Assembly: GCA_017456985.1 (NCBI GenBank)
Contig: JAFTIH010000011.1
Span: 1-34,230 of the forward strand
DNA: 34,230 nucleotides
Reading direction: 5' to 3'
Source of the DNA: Clostridia bacterium
Lineage (GTDB): Bacteria; Bacillota; Clostridia; Oscillospirales; CAG-272
This document shows, one piece after another, positions 7,081 to 15,662 of this stretch. Made by a program: the position numbers and the translations under genes. Numbering within the stretch: position 1 is the stretch's first letter; each line of letters opens with the position of its first letter. The notes below the pieces were generated by a model. The model did no database searches. It was not told where the DNA came from and worked only from the letters and a program-made list of their open reading frames with translations.

Positions 7081-8070
7081 ATGATCGATCCACTCCTTTT
7101 ACTCATTCAAGTCGCGATCCTCGTTTTGATGATCCTTCCCGGCTTTCTTTTGAAGAAAATGGGACTGATGCCGGGCGAGGCAGGCAAGGTCATCTCCAAC
7201 ATCGTCCTATACGCCGCGCAGGTCGCCTTGATCATTGCAGGCTTCTGCACGGTCAATTTTAGTACACAAGTCCTGCTTCGTATGCTTGCGGTGTTCCTGC
7301 TTGCCGTCGTCACTCACCTGCTTTTCTACTTTGTCGGACGCCTGATCTATCGCAAAGCTCCCGACGAAAAGCGCCGCGTTCTGGTCTTCTCTACCGTCTT
7401 TACCAACGCAGGCTATATGGGCATTCCTCTTTTGGTCGCACTTTTTGCAACCGAGCATCCCGAGGTTGCCATTTACGGCTCCGTTTACGTTGCCGCCTTT
7501 AACGTGTTCCTTTGGTCGCTCGGCGCCTTCCTTTATACGGAGGATAAAAGCTACATATCCGTCAAGAAGATGTTTATCAATCCCGCAACGATCGCAACCT
7601 TTATTGGACTTGCTATTTTCCTTCTGTCTGCCATTCCTGCGGTACGCACCTATTTCATTGATCCCGTTATTCGCAATGAAAAGGGCGTCATATTTCCCCT
7701 GATGAACAACCTAAAGGGACTCGTTGCTCCTCTTTCGATGTTTGTCATCGGTCTGCGTTTGACGGCAATCAAGGTGCGTGACGTCATTAGGGATAAATAT
7801 CTGTATCTCAATCTGGCGCTCAGCCTCATCCTTCTCCCCGTTTTGATCTTCGGCATCTTAAAGCTTCTTTCCGTTACGGGCATTTATCACGATCCGCTCA
7901 CCGCCTCCGTTCTGATGATCTCCGCTTCGGCGCCCGCCGCAACGGCAACGAGTATGTTCGCGGAAAAATTTGACGGTGATTCCCCATACGCGGGGCTGAC
8001 CGTTTCGGTAACGTCCATTCTGTGCGTCGTGACCATGCCGCTCGTATGCGCATTGACGCTTTTATACTGA
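7081..8070 (+). CDS. AEC family transporter (auxin efflux carrier-like permease)
   Basis: The 329-residue protein is almost entirely hydrophobic with about ten predicted transmembrane segments in two halves of five, the layout of the bile acid/auxin permease superfamily. Typical AEC features include the N-terminal PGFLLKKMGLM segment, the KAPDEKRRVLVFSTVFTNAGYMGIPL region with conserved Asn-Ala-Gly-Tyr-Met-Gly, and near the end SASAPAATATSMFAEKF. Bacterial members export or import malate, malonate or other organic anions; the substrate here is unknown. ATG 7081 has AAAGG about 8 bases upstream. The gene ends at a strong hairpin terminator shared with the convergent ABC transporter operon. Confidence 0.88.
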   Translation: MIDPLLLLIQVAILVLMILPGFLLKKMGLMPGEAGKVISNIVLYAAQVALIIAGFCTVNFSTQVLLRMLAVFLLAVVTHLLFYFVGRLIYRKAPDEKRRVLVFSTVFTNAGYMGIPLLVALFATEHPEVAIYGSVYVAAFNVFLWSLGAFLYTEDKSYISVKKMFINPATIATFIGLAIFLLSAIPAVRTYFIDPVIRNEKGVIFPLMNNLKGLVAPLSMFVIGLRLTAIKVRDVIRDKYLYLNLALSLILLPVLIFGILKLLSVTGIYHDPLTASVLMISASAPAATATSMFAEKFDGDSPYAGLTVSVTSILCVVTMPLVCALTLLY

Positions 8071-8080
8071 TATTCACGCA

Positions 8081-8111
8081 AAAAGACCTTCGCTCCCAGC
8101 GAAGGTCTTTT
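8081..8111. terminator. Bidirectional intrinsic terminator
   Basis: AAAAGACCTTCGCT (8081-8094) pairs perfectly over 14 bp with AGCGAAGGTCTTTT (8098-8111) around a CCC loop. The A-tract and T-tract flanks make it work in both directions, for the AEC gene (+) and the ABC permease gene (-, stop at 8115). Confidence 0.93.
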
Positions 8112-8114
8112 CTT

Positions 8115-8951
8115 TTATCCCTTGACCGCACCCGCGATCACGCCCTTGATAATGCTCTTTTGCGCCAGCGCATAGAAAACGACGATGGGAATGATCGCAA
8201 GCACGAGCATTGCCATTAGCGCTCCGATATCACGCGAGCCGTACCCGCCTTGCAGGTATTGCACGGCAACGGGAATGGTGCGGTATTTACTTCCGATCAC
8301 GAGATACGGAAGCAGGTAGTCGTTCCAGATCCACATTGCGTTAAGCACGGCGACGGTGACGGTGATCGGTTTCAAAAGCGGAAAAACGACCAGAAAGAAC
8401 TTGGAGATGGGAGTACAGCCGTCGATCTCCGCCGCCTCCTCCACCGAGCGCGGAATACCGCGTATAAAGCCGCCGAACATAAAGACGGAAAGCCCCGCGC
8501 CGAAGCCGAGATAGAGCAAAACGATGCCTACGGGGTTTTCGAGATTCAAGGTGTTTGCCACCTTGGACATCGTGAACATCACCATCTGGAACGGCACGAT
8601 CATACTGAAGACGAACAAATAATATAAAAAGGAAGAAAACTTGCTTTTATTCCGTATCAAAAACCACGCCGTCATCGAGGTTCCGAGAACGATCAGGGCA
8701 ACGGATGCTACCGTAATAAAAAGCGAATACCCGAACGCCTCAAAGAACCGGATCTTGCGGATGCCGTTGAGGTAGTTGGCAAGCCCCGCAAAGGTTTCCC
8801 CCGTGGGAAAAGAAAACGGCGAGCTCGTAATATAAAGCTGACCCTTAAAGGAATTGATCAGCACCGCAAAAACGGGAAATAAGAACGCCACGGTTAACAG
8901 TGTCAAAAGAACGAACCAAAGAATATCCAAAACGCGTTTTTTTGTTCTCAT
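8115..8951 (-). CDS. Carbohydrate ABC transporter permease, MalG-like
   Basis: This 278-residue membrane protein is the second permease of a CUT1-type sugar importer. It has about six transmembrane segments, begins with a basic stretch and the helix ILWFVLLTLLTVAFLFPVFAVLINSFK, and has the EAA loop that docks on the ATPase as EEAAEIDGCTPISKFFLVVFPLLKP (about residues 180-205), a near-consensus EAAxxDG...FxxxxxPxxxP. It overlaps the upstream permease gene by 4 bases (ATGA), so the two are translationally coupled. The transported sugar is not predictable from the permease sequence. No ATPase subunit lies nearby. Confidence 0.93.
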   Translation of the reverse strand: MRTKKRVLDILWFVLLTLLTVAFLFPVFAVLINSFKGQLYITSSPFSFPTGETFAGLANYLNGIRKIRFFEAFGYSLFITVASVALIVLGTSMTAWFLIRNKSKFSSFLYYLFVFSMIVPFQMVMFTMSKVANTLNLENPVGIVLLYLGFGAGLSVFMFGGFIRGIPRSVEEAAEIDGCTPISKFFLVVFPLLKPITVTVAVLNAMWIWNDYLLPYLVIGSKYRTIPVAVQYLQGGYGSRDIGALMAMLVLAIIPIVVFYALAQKSIIKGVIAGAVKG

Positions 8952-9796
8952 TCCGCCTTCGCCTCACTTCTTCGCGAAAGATAAAGCTGTGCGCCCGCGA
9001 TCGCCGCCACAAGCAGAAAGAAAATGACCGCTTTTGCCTGTCCAACACCCTCCTGCCCAACGCTTCCGTAAAAGGTCTGGTAAATATCCAGCGCAAGCAT
9101 TGAGGTTTCTCTTCCCGGCGCACCGCCCGTGAGCGCTAAGTTCTGGTCAAACATCTTAAAGGAGTTTGTCAGCGTTAAAAAGGCGCAAATCGTAACGGAG
9201 GGTGCCACAAGCGGAAGCGTGACGTGCCGAAGCTCACCGAATGCCGTCGCGCCGTCAATCTGCGCCACCTCGTGCAGCTCCTTGGGAACGCTTTGGATCC
9301 CCGCAATATAAATGATCATCATATACCCGATCAGCTGCCAGTTGGTCAGTATCACAAGCCCCCAAAAGCCGTATTTCGCCGCAAAGGTGATGTCAACCCC
9401 AAAAGAGTTTAAAACGCCGTTAATGAGAAGCTGCCAGATATAACCTAGCACGATACCGCCGACAAGATTTGGCATAAAAAACACCGTGCGGAAGAAATTC
9501 GTTCCGCGCTTACCGCGCGTCAGAAGAAGCGCCAGAAGAAACGCGAAGAAGTTCACCGTCAGTGTGCTGACGAGCGTGAATGCGGCAGTGAAGAAAAACG
9601 CGCGCCAGAAGCCGCTGGATGCGGAAAAGACAGTAATATAGTTACGAAGTCCCACGAAGCTTGCGTTTCCCACCGTTGTGAACTTGGTAAAGGAAAGGTA
9701 GATTCCCATGACAAAAGGCACAAAAAACGCAATGAAAAAGCAGATAAGTGTCGGCAGAACAAAAATCGGGAAATATCGAAAAAAACTTTTTTTCAT
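8948..9796 (-). CDS. Carbohydrate ABC transporter permease, MalF/UgpA-like
   Basis: The 282-residue protein is the first permease of the same CUT1 importer. It starts with a hydrophobic helix (IFVLPTLICFFIAFFVPFVMGIYLSF), followed by five more. The EAA loop reads ELHEVAQIDGATAFGELRHVTLPLVAP (about residues 190-216), where the usual E-A-A is H-E-V-A-Q-I-D-G, within the normal range. It follows the binding-protein gene after 11 bases and overlaps the second permease gene by 4 bases. The length is typical of the short MalF-like permeases without the large periplasmic P2 loop found in E. coli MalF. Confidence 0.93.
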   Translation of the reverse strand: MKKSFFRYFPIFVLPTLICFFIAFFVPFVMGIYLSFTKFTTVGNASFVGLRNYITVFSASSGFWRAFFFTAAFTLVSTLTVNFFAFLLALLLTRGKRGTNFFRTVFFMPNLVGGIVLGYIWQLLINGVLNSFGVDITFAAKYGFWGLVILTNWQLIGYMMIIYIAGIQSVPKELHEVAQIDGATAFGELRHVTLPLVAPSVTICAFLTLTNSFKMFDQNLALTGGAPGRETSMLALDIYQTFYGSVGQEGVGQAKAVIFFLLVAAIAGAQLYLSRRSEAKAE

Positions 9797-9807
9797 ACCC
9801 TTCCCCT

Positions 9808-11130
9808 CTACGAGAGCTTTTCAGATTCTTCCTTCCAGCGACGCACGAAAATCTCTTTTACCTCATCAAAGCTCTTGCTTCCCTGTGCATATTGCAAAAG
9901 TGCCGAGCCAAAATCCGTTTTAAAGTTTTGCCCGGGAAACACGGTAAAGATCCAAGGAACGTTATAGACCTCTTCCTTTTCCAGCCAATCGCTGATCTCA
10001 CGCGAAAGCGGGTCCTTAGGCTTATCCGCATCCGTGAAGGTATCAAAGGGTGCAATGAAGTCAAGCTCCTCGGTAACGAATGCCTTTCCCGTTTCGCTCG
10101 TGAACATCCATGTCAAGAAGTCGAGCGCTTGCTTCTTTTGCTCCTCGCTCAGATTTTTATTGATCGCGAAATATCCTTCCGTACCCGTGCAAAGCCCCTG
10201 CGATTCTTCCTCGGCGCTTCCAATATACAAGGGCAGAAAATGCACCTTATCCGCTTTTACGGTGTTTCCCGTAACCTCGGCGACCTGGCTGTACGCCCAG
10301 TTTCCGTTTTGTACCATAGCACAACGCCCCAATGCAAACTCCGCCATCGAATCAGCAACCTGCACGCTACCGAGAAGCTTTTTATCCGTCACGGAGTTGT
10401 TAAGGTAAAGATCAAAAAGATTACGATACCCTTCGGCATAGGAAAACTCCACGTTTGCATACGTCGCAGGTTTTTTAAGATCCACGCCCTTGTCTAAAAA
10501 CTCATAATAAAGCGGGACGTTTGCAAGATGGGTCTGGAAACGCCAATCCTCCCCGCTTTTGAGCGAGGTCGAAGCAAAAACGCCCTCGATACCAAGCTCG
10601 CTCTTGTGTGCCGTCATATCCTCGACGAGCGCTTTGAGCGCGGCAAAGGAGCGGATCTCATCCATGCTTTGGTACGTCGTCCCTTTGTTTGACAGGGCAA
10701 AATACTTATCCGTGATCTCTTCGTTATAAATAATGCCGTATCCCTCGACCACGTAAGGAATGCCATAGACACCCGCGCCGTCGGAGATGGCAAGCGTTTT
10801 ATCCGTCAGGTGACGGTATAGCTCACTTTGGGAAAGATCCATACAATAGTCTTTCCAAGCGGCGTATCCAACGGGACCGTTGATCTGAAAGATCGCGGGT
10901 GCATCCTTCTTGACGATCTCGGATTTTAAGGTCTGCTCGTAGGTTCCTGACGCCGCAGTAACGACGCGAACGGGAACCCCCGTTTCTTCCTCGTAAATCT
11001 CGGCAAGACGCTCGTATTTCTCCGCAATTTCGGGCTTGAAATTAAAAAAATACACACCTTCTCGTTTGCCGCAGGAGCAAAAGGCAAGTCCTACGGTCAA
11101 AAGAAGGGTGAAAAACAGTAGTTTTTTCAT
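9808..11130 (-). CDS. Extracellular solute-binding lipoprotein (family 1, sugar)
   Basis: The 440-residue protein is the ligand-capturing lipoprotein of the CUT1 importer. Residues 1-17 form a lipoprotein signal (KKLLFFTLLLTVGLAF) and the lipid-carrying Cys is C18 or C20 in AFCSCG. The mature part has the cluster-D binding-protein pattern: EIAEKYERLAEIYEEETGVPVRVVTAASGTYEQTL, later GIPYVVEGYGIIYNEEI and the hinge region ALGRCAMVQNGNWAYSQV. Start is ATG 11130, with AGGAGG 7 bases upstream; the longer frame to 11223 has no signal sequence at its start. It is the first gene of the operon, ahead of both permeases. The ligand is unknown; CUT1 systems usually take oligosaccharides and borrow a shared MsmK-type ATPase. 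Confidence 0.93.
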   Translation of the reverse strand: MKKLLFFTLLLTVGLAFCSCGKREGVYFFNFKPEIAEKYERLAEIYEEETGVPVRVVTAASGTYEQTLKSEIVKKDAPAIFQINGPVGYAAWKDYCMDLSQSELYRHLTDKTLAISDGAGVYGIPYVVEGYGIIYNEEITDKYFALSNKGTTYQSMDEIRSFAALKALVEDMTAHKSELGIEGVFASTSLKSGEDWRFQTHLANVPLYYEFLDKGVDLKKPATYANVEFSYAEGYRNLFDLYLNNSVTDKKLLGSVQVADSMAEFALGRCAMVQNGNWAYSQVAEVTGNTVKADKVHFLPLYIGSAEEESQGLCTGTEGYFAINKNLSEEQKKQALDFLTWMFTSETGKAFVTEELDFIAPFDTFTDADKPKDPLSREISDWLEKEEVYNVPWIFTVFPGQNFKTDFGSALLQYAQGSKSFDEVKEIFVRRWKEESEKLS

Positions 11131-11144
11131 GATAATCCTCCTTT

Positions 11145-11172
11145 TCGGTCTATCTGCCTTTAGTTTGACCGA
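11145..11172. promoter_or_regulatory. Inverted repeat upstream of the sugar importer operon
   Basis: TCGGTC (11145-11150) and GACCGA (11167-11172) are inverted over a 16-base interval just upstream of the ribosome-binding site of the binding-protein gene. It could be an operator or a leader stem. I find no consensus promoter in the 60 bases between the start codon and the next terminator, so regulation here is undecided. Confidence 0.3.
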
Positions 11173-11189
11173 GAAAGAAAAAAACATAC

Positions 11190-11225
11190 ATAAACAAAAA
11201 GGTGTCGCACTTTTGTGCGACACCT
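11190..11225 (-). terminator. Intrinsic terminator of the topoisomerase operon
   Basis: On the minus strand AGGTGTCGCAC (from 11225 down to 11215) pairs with GTGCGACACCT (11210 to 11200) around an AAAA loop and is followed by TTTTTGTTT. It lies 6 bases after the topoisomerase A stop codon. Confidence 0.9.
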
Positions 11226-11231
11226 GCCTTT

Positions 11232-13478
11232 TTATCCGTTATCGTCGAGAACGCGCTCTGCAAAGGTCATAATATCCGTTTTTGTCATCGGATTGCCCGT
11301 GGCGGGAACCTTGCGCTTGCGATACGCCTCGGCATTTTCAAAGAGTCGTTCCGTGGGAATTTCGGCACCGACGACTACGCTTTTAGGCGGCTTGACCGTA
11401 AAGAGCGTATTTCCTCCCGCCGTGCGCGTTGCCACCACGGGTGCAAGCTCCGAGGAGATCGTGATCGCACGGTCCTGGTTGTTGCGGATCACGACGTCGT
11501 GCGGCTTATCGAGATAGATTGCCGCAACGGCGGGCGACTTTGTTGAATACGCACCGACGATCTTTCTGCGGAAGGATTTCGTTTCGTAAAGCGACATCGG
11601 GATCCTTGCGCCCTTACCGTTTTCAAAAACGATCAGCACCTGATGCTCGGGATTAAAGTTCCCCATTGCCTTACACAACAGCGGAAGCTCACCGGGATCC
11701 ATCTTGAGCTTTGCGGGCAGGAAATCACCCATCGCGGACGCCTTTACAGGCTCAAAATCCGCAACCTTCGCACGATAGATCTGTGCTTTATTGGTCAGCA
11801 CCATAATCTCGCCGAGGTTGTCCGTATCCTCCTCGCTGAGAATAAAGTCACCCTCTTTGAGCTTCTGCACGTCGTTGCCGCGCAGAGATTGCGAGGTAAT
11901 CTTCTTAAAATATCCCTGTGCGGTCGTGACAAGCCGCACGTTGTAGTTTTCAACGAAGTCCTTTTTGTCAAGCACGGTAATCTCGGTCGCGTCCATGATC
12001 TGCGTTTTGCGCGGACGACCGTGCTTTTTCTTGATCTCCTTGAGCTGTTCGATCAAAGCGCCCTTGAGCTTGATCTCATCCGCAAGGATCTCCTTCAAGC
12101 GTGCAATTTCCGCTTGCAGCGCCTCCACCTCTTCTATGCGCTTCGTGATATACTCGCGGTTAAGGTGGCGGAGCTTGATCTCTGCGATATATTCCGCCTG
12201 AACCTGCGAAAGGTCAAAGCCCTTCATTAAGTTAGGAACGACGTCCGACTCCTTGGGGGTGGAACGAATGATGGCGATTGCCTTATCGATATCGAGCAGA
12301 ATGGTGGCAAGACCGAGAAGCAGATGGAGCTTATCTTCTTTTTTGCCTAAATCGAAGGTCATTTCCCTTCTTAAGCATCCAAGACGGAAGGTGATCCACT
12401 CGCTGAGGATCTCAATAATGCCCATTTGTCTGGGAGAGCCGTTGATCAGGATATTGAAGTTACAGTCAAAGGAGTTTTCAAGCTCGGTCAGGTAATACAG
12501 CTTGTCCATCACCGCATCGGGATCCGCACCGCGGCGCAAGTCAAAGGTCAAGCGCAAGCCGCCAAGGTCGGTCGCATCACGATAATCCACGATATCCTTG
12601 ATCTTGCCCGATTTGACGAGATCGCCTACCTTTTTTAAGATCGCCTCGGTACACGAGGAATACGGGATCTGAAAGACGTCGATACAGTTGCGCTGTGCGT
12701 CGAAGGTATATCTGCCGCGCAGGCGGAAGCTACCAACACCCGTCTCATAAATGCGCTTCATCTGATTATAGTCGTAAAGGATCGTGCCGCCGCCCGCAAA
12801 ATCGGGAGCCTTGATAAGCTCTAAGATGCGCTCCACCGAAACACGGGGATTTTTGAGAATGGCGATCGTGCCATCGCAGATCTCCGCAAGGTTAAACGAG
12901 CAAATGGAGCACGCCATACCGACCGCGATACCCAGGTTGGGAGAAACGAGGATGTTCGGGAAGGTCGTAGGCAAAAGCGTAGGCTCTTGCATCGTATTGT
13001 CGTAGTTTGGCACGAAATCAACGGCGTCCTTATCAATTCCCGCAAACAGCTCCGTGCAAAAGGAATCTAACTTTACCTCGGTATAACGCGAGGCGGCGTA
13101 CGCCATATCACGCGAATACTGCTTACCAAAGCTTCCCTTGGAATCGACGAAGGGATGTAAAAGCGCCTCGTGGGCGCGCGTCAGACGCACCATCGTTTCA
13201 TAGATCGCCGCGTCGCCGTGAGGATTTAAGCGCATCGTTTGCCCGACGACGTTGGCGCTCTTGGTACGGGGACCGCTGAGCAGACCCATATCGTACATCG
13301 TATAAAGCAGCTGTCTATGCGAGGGCTTGAAGCCGTCGATCTCGGGGAGCGCACGGGAGATGATGACGCTCATCACGTAAGGCATATAATTTTTTTCCAG
13401 CGTTTCGGTAATCGGCTGGTAGGTGATCTCCGCCTCCTTTACGGGAAGGGAGACGTCGGTTCTTTTCTTCTTTGCCAA
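11232..13478 (-). CDS. Type IIA DNA topoisomerase subunit A (GyrA/ParC-like)
   Basis: The 748-residue protein is the DNA-cleaving subunit of a gyrase/topoisomerase IV-type enzyme. The breakage-reunion domain shows DGFKPSHRQ at about 48-56, NPHGDAAIYE at 85-94 and the catalytic Tyr132 in ASRYTE. A long coiled-coil region (about 425-490, REYITKRIEEVEALQAEIARLKE) precedes a beta-rich C-terminal part with weak pinwheel-type repeats and no clear GyrA box. The family is the clostridial topoisomerase-A group that differs from true GyrA; I do not assign gyrA or parC. The start is TTG 13478 (M-A-K-K-K-R-T) with AAAGGA 10 bases upstream; the ATG at 13529 would overlap sua5. A matching B subunit gene is expected nearby in many Clostridia but none is in this window. 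Confidence 0.88.
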   Translation of the reverse strand: MAKKKRTDVSLPVKEAEITYQPITETLEKNYMPYVMSVIISRALPEIDGFKPSHRQLLYTMYDMGLLSGPRTKSANVVGQTMRLNPHGDAAIYETMVRLTRAHEALLHPFVDSKGSFGKQYSRDMAYAASRYTEVKLDSFCTELFAGIDKDAVDFVPNYDNTMQEPTLLPTTFPNILVSPNLGIAVGMACSICSFNLAEICDGTIAILKNPRVSVERILELIKAPDFAGGGTILYDYNQMKRIYETGVGSFRLRGRYTFDAQRNCIDVFQIPYSSCTEAILKKVGDLVKSGKIKDIVDYRDATDLGGLRLTFDLRRGADPDAVMDKLYYLTELENSFDCNFNILINGSPRQMGIIEILSEWITFRLGCLRREMTFDLGKKEDKLHLLLGLATILLDIDKAIAIIRSTPKESDVVPNLMKGFDLSQVQAEYIAEIKLRHLNREYITKRIEEVEALQAEIARLKEILADEIKLKGALIEQLKEIKKKHGRPRKTQIMDATEITVLDKKDFVENYNVRLVTTAQGYFKKITSQSLRGNDVQKLKEGDFILSEEDTDNLGEIMVLTNKAQIYRAKVADFEPVKASAMGDFLPAKLKMDPGELPLLCKAMGNFNPEHQVLIVFENGKGARIPMSLYETKSFRRKIVGAYSTKSPAVAAIYLDKPHDVVIRNNQDRAITISSELAPVVATRTAGGNTLFTVKPPKSVVVGAEIPTERLFENAEAYRKRKVPATGNPMTKTDIMTFAERVLDDNG

Positions 13479-13494
13479 TGTCGTTTTTCCTTTC

Positions 13495-14565
13495 TTATGC
13501 AAGCGGCAAGATCTGATGTGCCGCCGCACGGATCATTCTGTTATAAAGCGCCATAGCAAGACCTTCCTTTTGCGGAAGCGGCGCATAAATGGCATCGTAA
13601 TGGAGCTTATCTGCCTCACGAAGCAGGCGAAAGAGCGCTTGTGCTTGGGCTTGCGTATCCGACTTTTTTCCCCATACGTAAAGAGAAACGTTTTCGGGGA
13701 ATGCGTCGTGCGTTTCTTCCTCATAAGCAAAGTATGCAACGCTTTTCGTCTGTTTCAAGAGGAAATTTCTTCTTTTTTCTTCATCGCCGTCAAGAAGGTA
13801 TAAGGGCGCTTTGGGAGCGTAATGACGGTATTTCATTCCGGGTGAGAGAACGGCTTCTCCCTCTTTTAACTGACCGAAGACGGCAGGCGCCACCGTAACG
13901 GAAACGCCGAGCGCCTCTATGTCGTCCTTGGTTACAGCACCGGGACGCAAAAGGGTCACATGATCCTCTTCTTCGATCTTAACGATGGTGGACTCTACAC
14001 CAAACTCGCAGTCACCGCCGTCAAGGATCATATCCACTCTGCCGTCCATATCGTCACGAACGTGCTCGGCGCAGGTGGGAGAGGGTGAGCCCGACAAATT
14101 CGCCGACGGTGCGGCGATCGGTACGCCTGCCGCGCGCAAAAGCGCTTGCGCCGCGGGGTGTGCAGGGCAACGCACCGCCACGGTAGGAAGTCCTGCACGG
14201 ACGGTGAGCGGAACGGTGTCCTTGGCAGGCATGATCACCGTCAAGGGTCCCGGCATAAAAGCGCGTGCAAGACGCAGATAGAGCGGCGGCGTTTGAGTAA
14301 ATTCCGTCGCCTCCTCGGGGTCTGCGATATGTACGATCAAAGGGTTATCGGCAGGACGCCCCTTGGCGGCATAAATACGGGACGCCGCCTCGCTGTCCAA
14401 GGCGTTGCCGCCCAGCCCGTACACCGTTTCCGTCGGGAAAACGACCGTGCCGCCGCTACGCAGACATTCGCCCGCCTCACGCAGGGTATCTATGGTCTCG
14501 GGGGCAGAAAGGTCCCCGAGCGTAATAAACCTGGTATTTTTTTTCGTTTGTGTTTTCAAGATCAT
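13495..14565 (-). CDS. L-threonylcarbamoyladenylate synthase (Sua5/YwlC)
   Basis: This enzyme makes threonylcarbamoyl-AMP from Thr, bicarbonate and ATP, the first step of the universal t6A37 tRNA modification. The YrdC-type domain fills about residues 22-225 with GGTVVFPTETVYGLGGNALD, KGRPADNPLIVHI, PGPLTVIMPAK, VAVRCPAHPAAQALL and SANLSGSPSPT. A separate Sua5 domain follows (about 235-350) after the linker SPGMKYRHYAPKAPLYL, so this is the long two-domain form (356 residues). It overlaps prfA by 4 bases (ATGA), a pairing seen in Bacillota, where prfA and ywlC/sua5 lie close together. Start ATG 14565 has AAGGA upstream. Confidence 0.95.
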   Translation of the reverse strand: MILKTQTKKNTRFITLGDLSAPETIDTLREAGECLRSGGTVVFPTETVYGLGGNALDSEAASRIYAAKGRPADNPLIVHIADPEEATEFTQTPPLYLRLARAFMPGPLTVIMPAKDTVPLTVRAGLPTVAVRCPAHPAAQALLRAAGVPIAAPSANLSGSPSPTCAEHVRDDMDGRVDMILDGGDCEFGVESTIVKIEEEDHVTLLRPGAVTKDDIEALGVSVTVAPAVFGQLKEGEAVLSPGMKYRHYAPKAPLYLLDGDEEKRRNFLLKQTKSVAYFAYEEETHDAFPENVSLYVWGKKSDTQAQAQALFRLLREADKLHYDAIYAPLPQKEGLAMALYNRMIRAAAHQILPLA

Positions 14566-15641
14566 CTGTCCTTATGCTCGTTTTGAAGAAGGAGTGCGAT
14601 CTCCGCCCGTGTGAGGGCGGCAAGGATCTCCTCAAGCTCACCGTTGAGAATGCGGTCAAGCGTATGAAGGGTAAGACCGATGCGATGGTCGGTCAGGCGT
14701 CCTTGGGGATAGTTGTAGGTACGGATGCGCTCCGAGCGATCTCCCGTCCCGACCTGCATACGGCGCTCGCTCGCGATCTGCTCGTGCTGTTCGCGACATT
14801 TGATATCATACAGCTTAGCACGAAGGCGCTTCATCGCCTTATCGCGGTTTTTGAACTGACTGCGCTCCTCCTGGCATTCTACGACGATACCGCTCGGCTT
14901 ATGGATCAAGCGCACCGCCGAATCCGTTTTGTTGATGTGCTGTCCGCCCGCACCGCTGGCACGGCAGGTCTCCATCACGATATCGGCGGGATTGATCTCG
15001 ATCTTGGCGTCTTCCACGACGGGAAGCACAGCAACCGTCGCCGTCGAGGTCTGAATTCTTCCCTGCGATTCCGTTTGCGGAACGCGCTGTACGCGATGCA
15101 CGCCGCTTTCATATTTGAATTTGGCATAGGCACCCGTGCCCGAGATTTGAAAATCGATCTCCTTGTACCCGCCAAGCTCGGTCGGATTGACTGAAAGAAG
15201 CTCGATGCGAAAGCCGTTTTGTGCCGCATACATCGAATACATACGGTAAAGAACCGCCGCAAAGAGCGCCGCCTCCTCGCCGCCCGCGCAACCGCGAATT
15301 TCCATAATAACGTCGCGGTCAGCGTTTTCATCCTTGGGAAGCAAAAGAATTTCCGCCTCATCCAGGGTGCGCGCCATCTCCTCGGCAAGCGCCGTGGCTT
15401 CCTCATAAGCAAGATCGCGCAGCTCTTTTTCGGCAAGAGCATCCTCGTAAAGAGAAAGCGCTGAGGCACGCTCCTCGGCAAGCGCCGTATATTTACGGTA
15501 ACATTCCACAATGGGCGCAAGGTCGTTATATTCCTTCATCAAGGCGTGAAGGCGCTGAGCATCCGCCGTTACCTCGGGCGTCGCGAGCAGCTGTTCAATT
15601 TGCAAAAAGCGATCCTCTGCCCGTCTCAGCCGTTGCAGCAT
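14562..15641 (-). CDS. prfA: Peptide chain release factor 1
   Basis: RF1 reads UAA and UAG in the ribosomal A site and triggers peptide release. The protein has 359 residues, the normal length. The codon-reading tripeptide is P188-Q-T190, of the RF1 P-x-T type, and the catalytic GGQ is residues 232-234 within ASGAGGQHINKTDSAVR. One residue is unusual: in the recognition loop the conserved GRIHTS reads GRIQTS, so Gln197 replaces the His that in solved RF1 structures stacks on the stop codon; the codon is CAG at 15051-15053 on the plus strand as ctg. Genes in the window end in both TAA and TGA, so the code looks standard. prmC, often next to prfA, is absent. AGGAGG lies 8 bases before the start. 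Confidence 0.96.
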   Translation of the reverse strand: MLQRLRRAEDRFLQIEQLLATPEVTADAQRLHALMKEYNDLAPIVECYRKYTALAEERASALSLYEDALAEKELRDLAYEEATALAEEMARTLDEAEILLLPKDENADRDVIMEIRGCAGGEEAALFAAVLYRMYSMYAAQNGFRIELLSVNPTELGGYKEIDFQISGTGAYAKFKYESGVHRVQRVPQTESQGRIQTSTATVAVLPVVEDAKIEINPADIVMETCRASGAGGQHINKTDSAVRLIHKPSGIVVECQEERSQFKNRDKAMKRLRAKLYDIKCREQHEQIASERRMQVGTGDRSERIRTYNYPQGRLTDHRIGLTLHTLDRILNGELEEILAALTRAEIALLLQNEHKDR

Positions 15642-15662
15642 ATAACGCCCTCCTTTAAGCTT

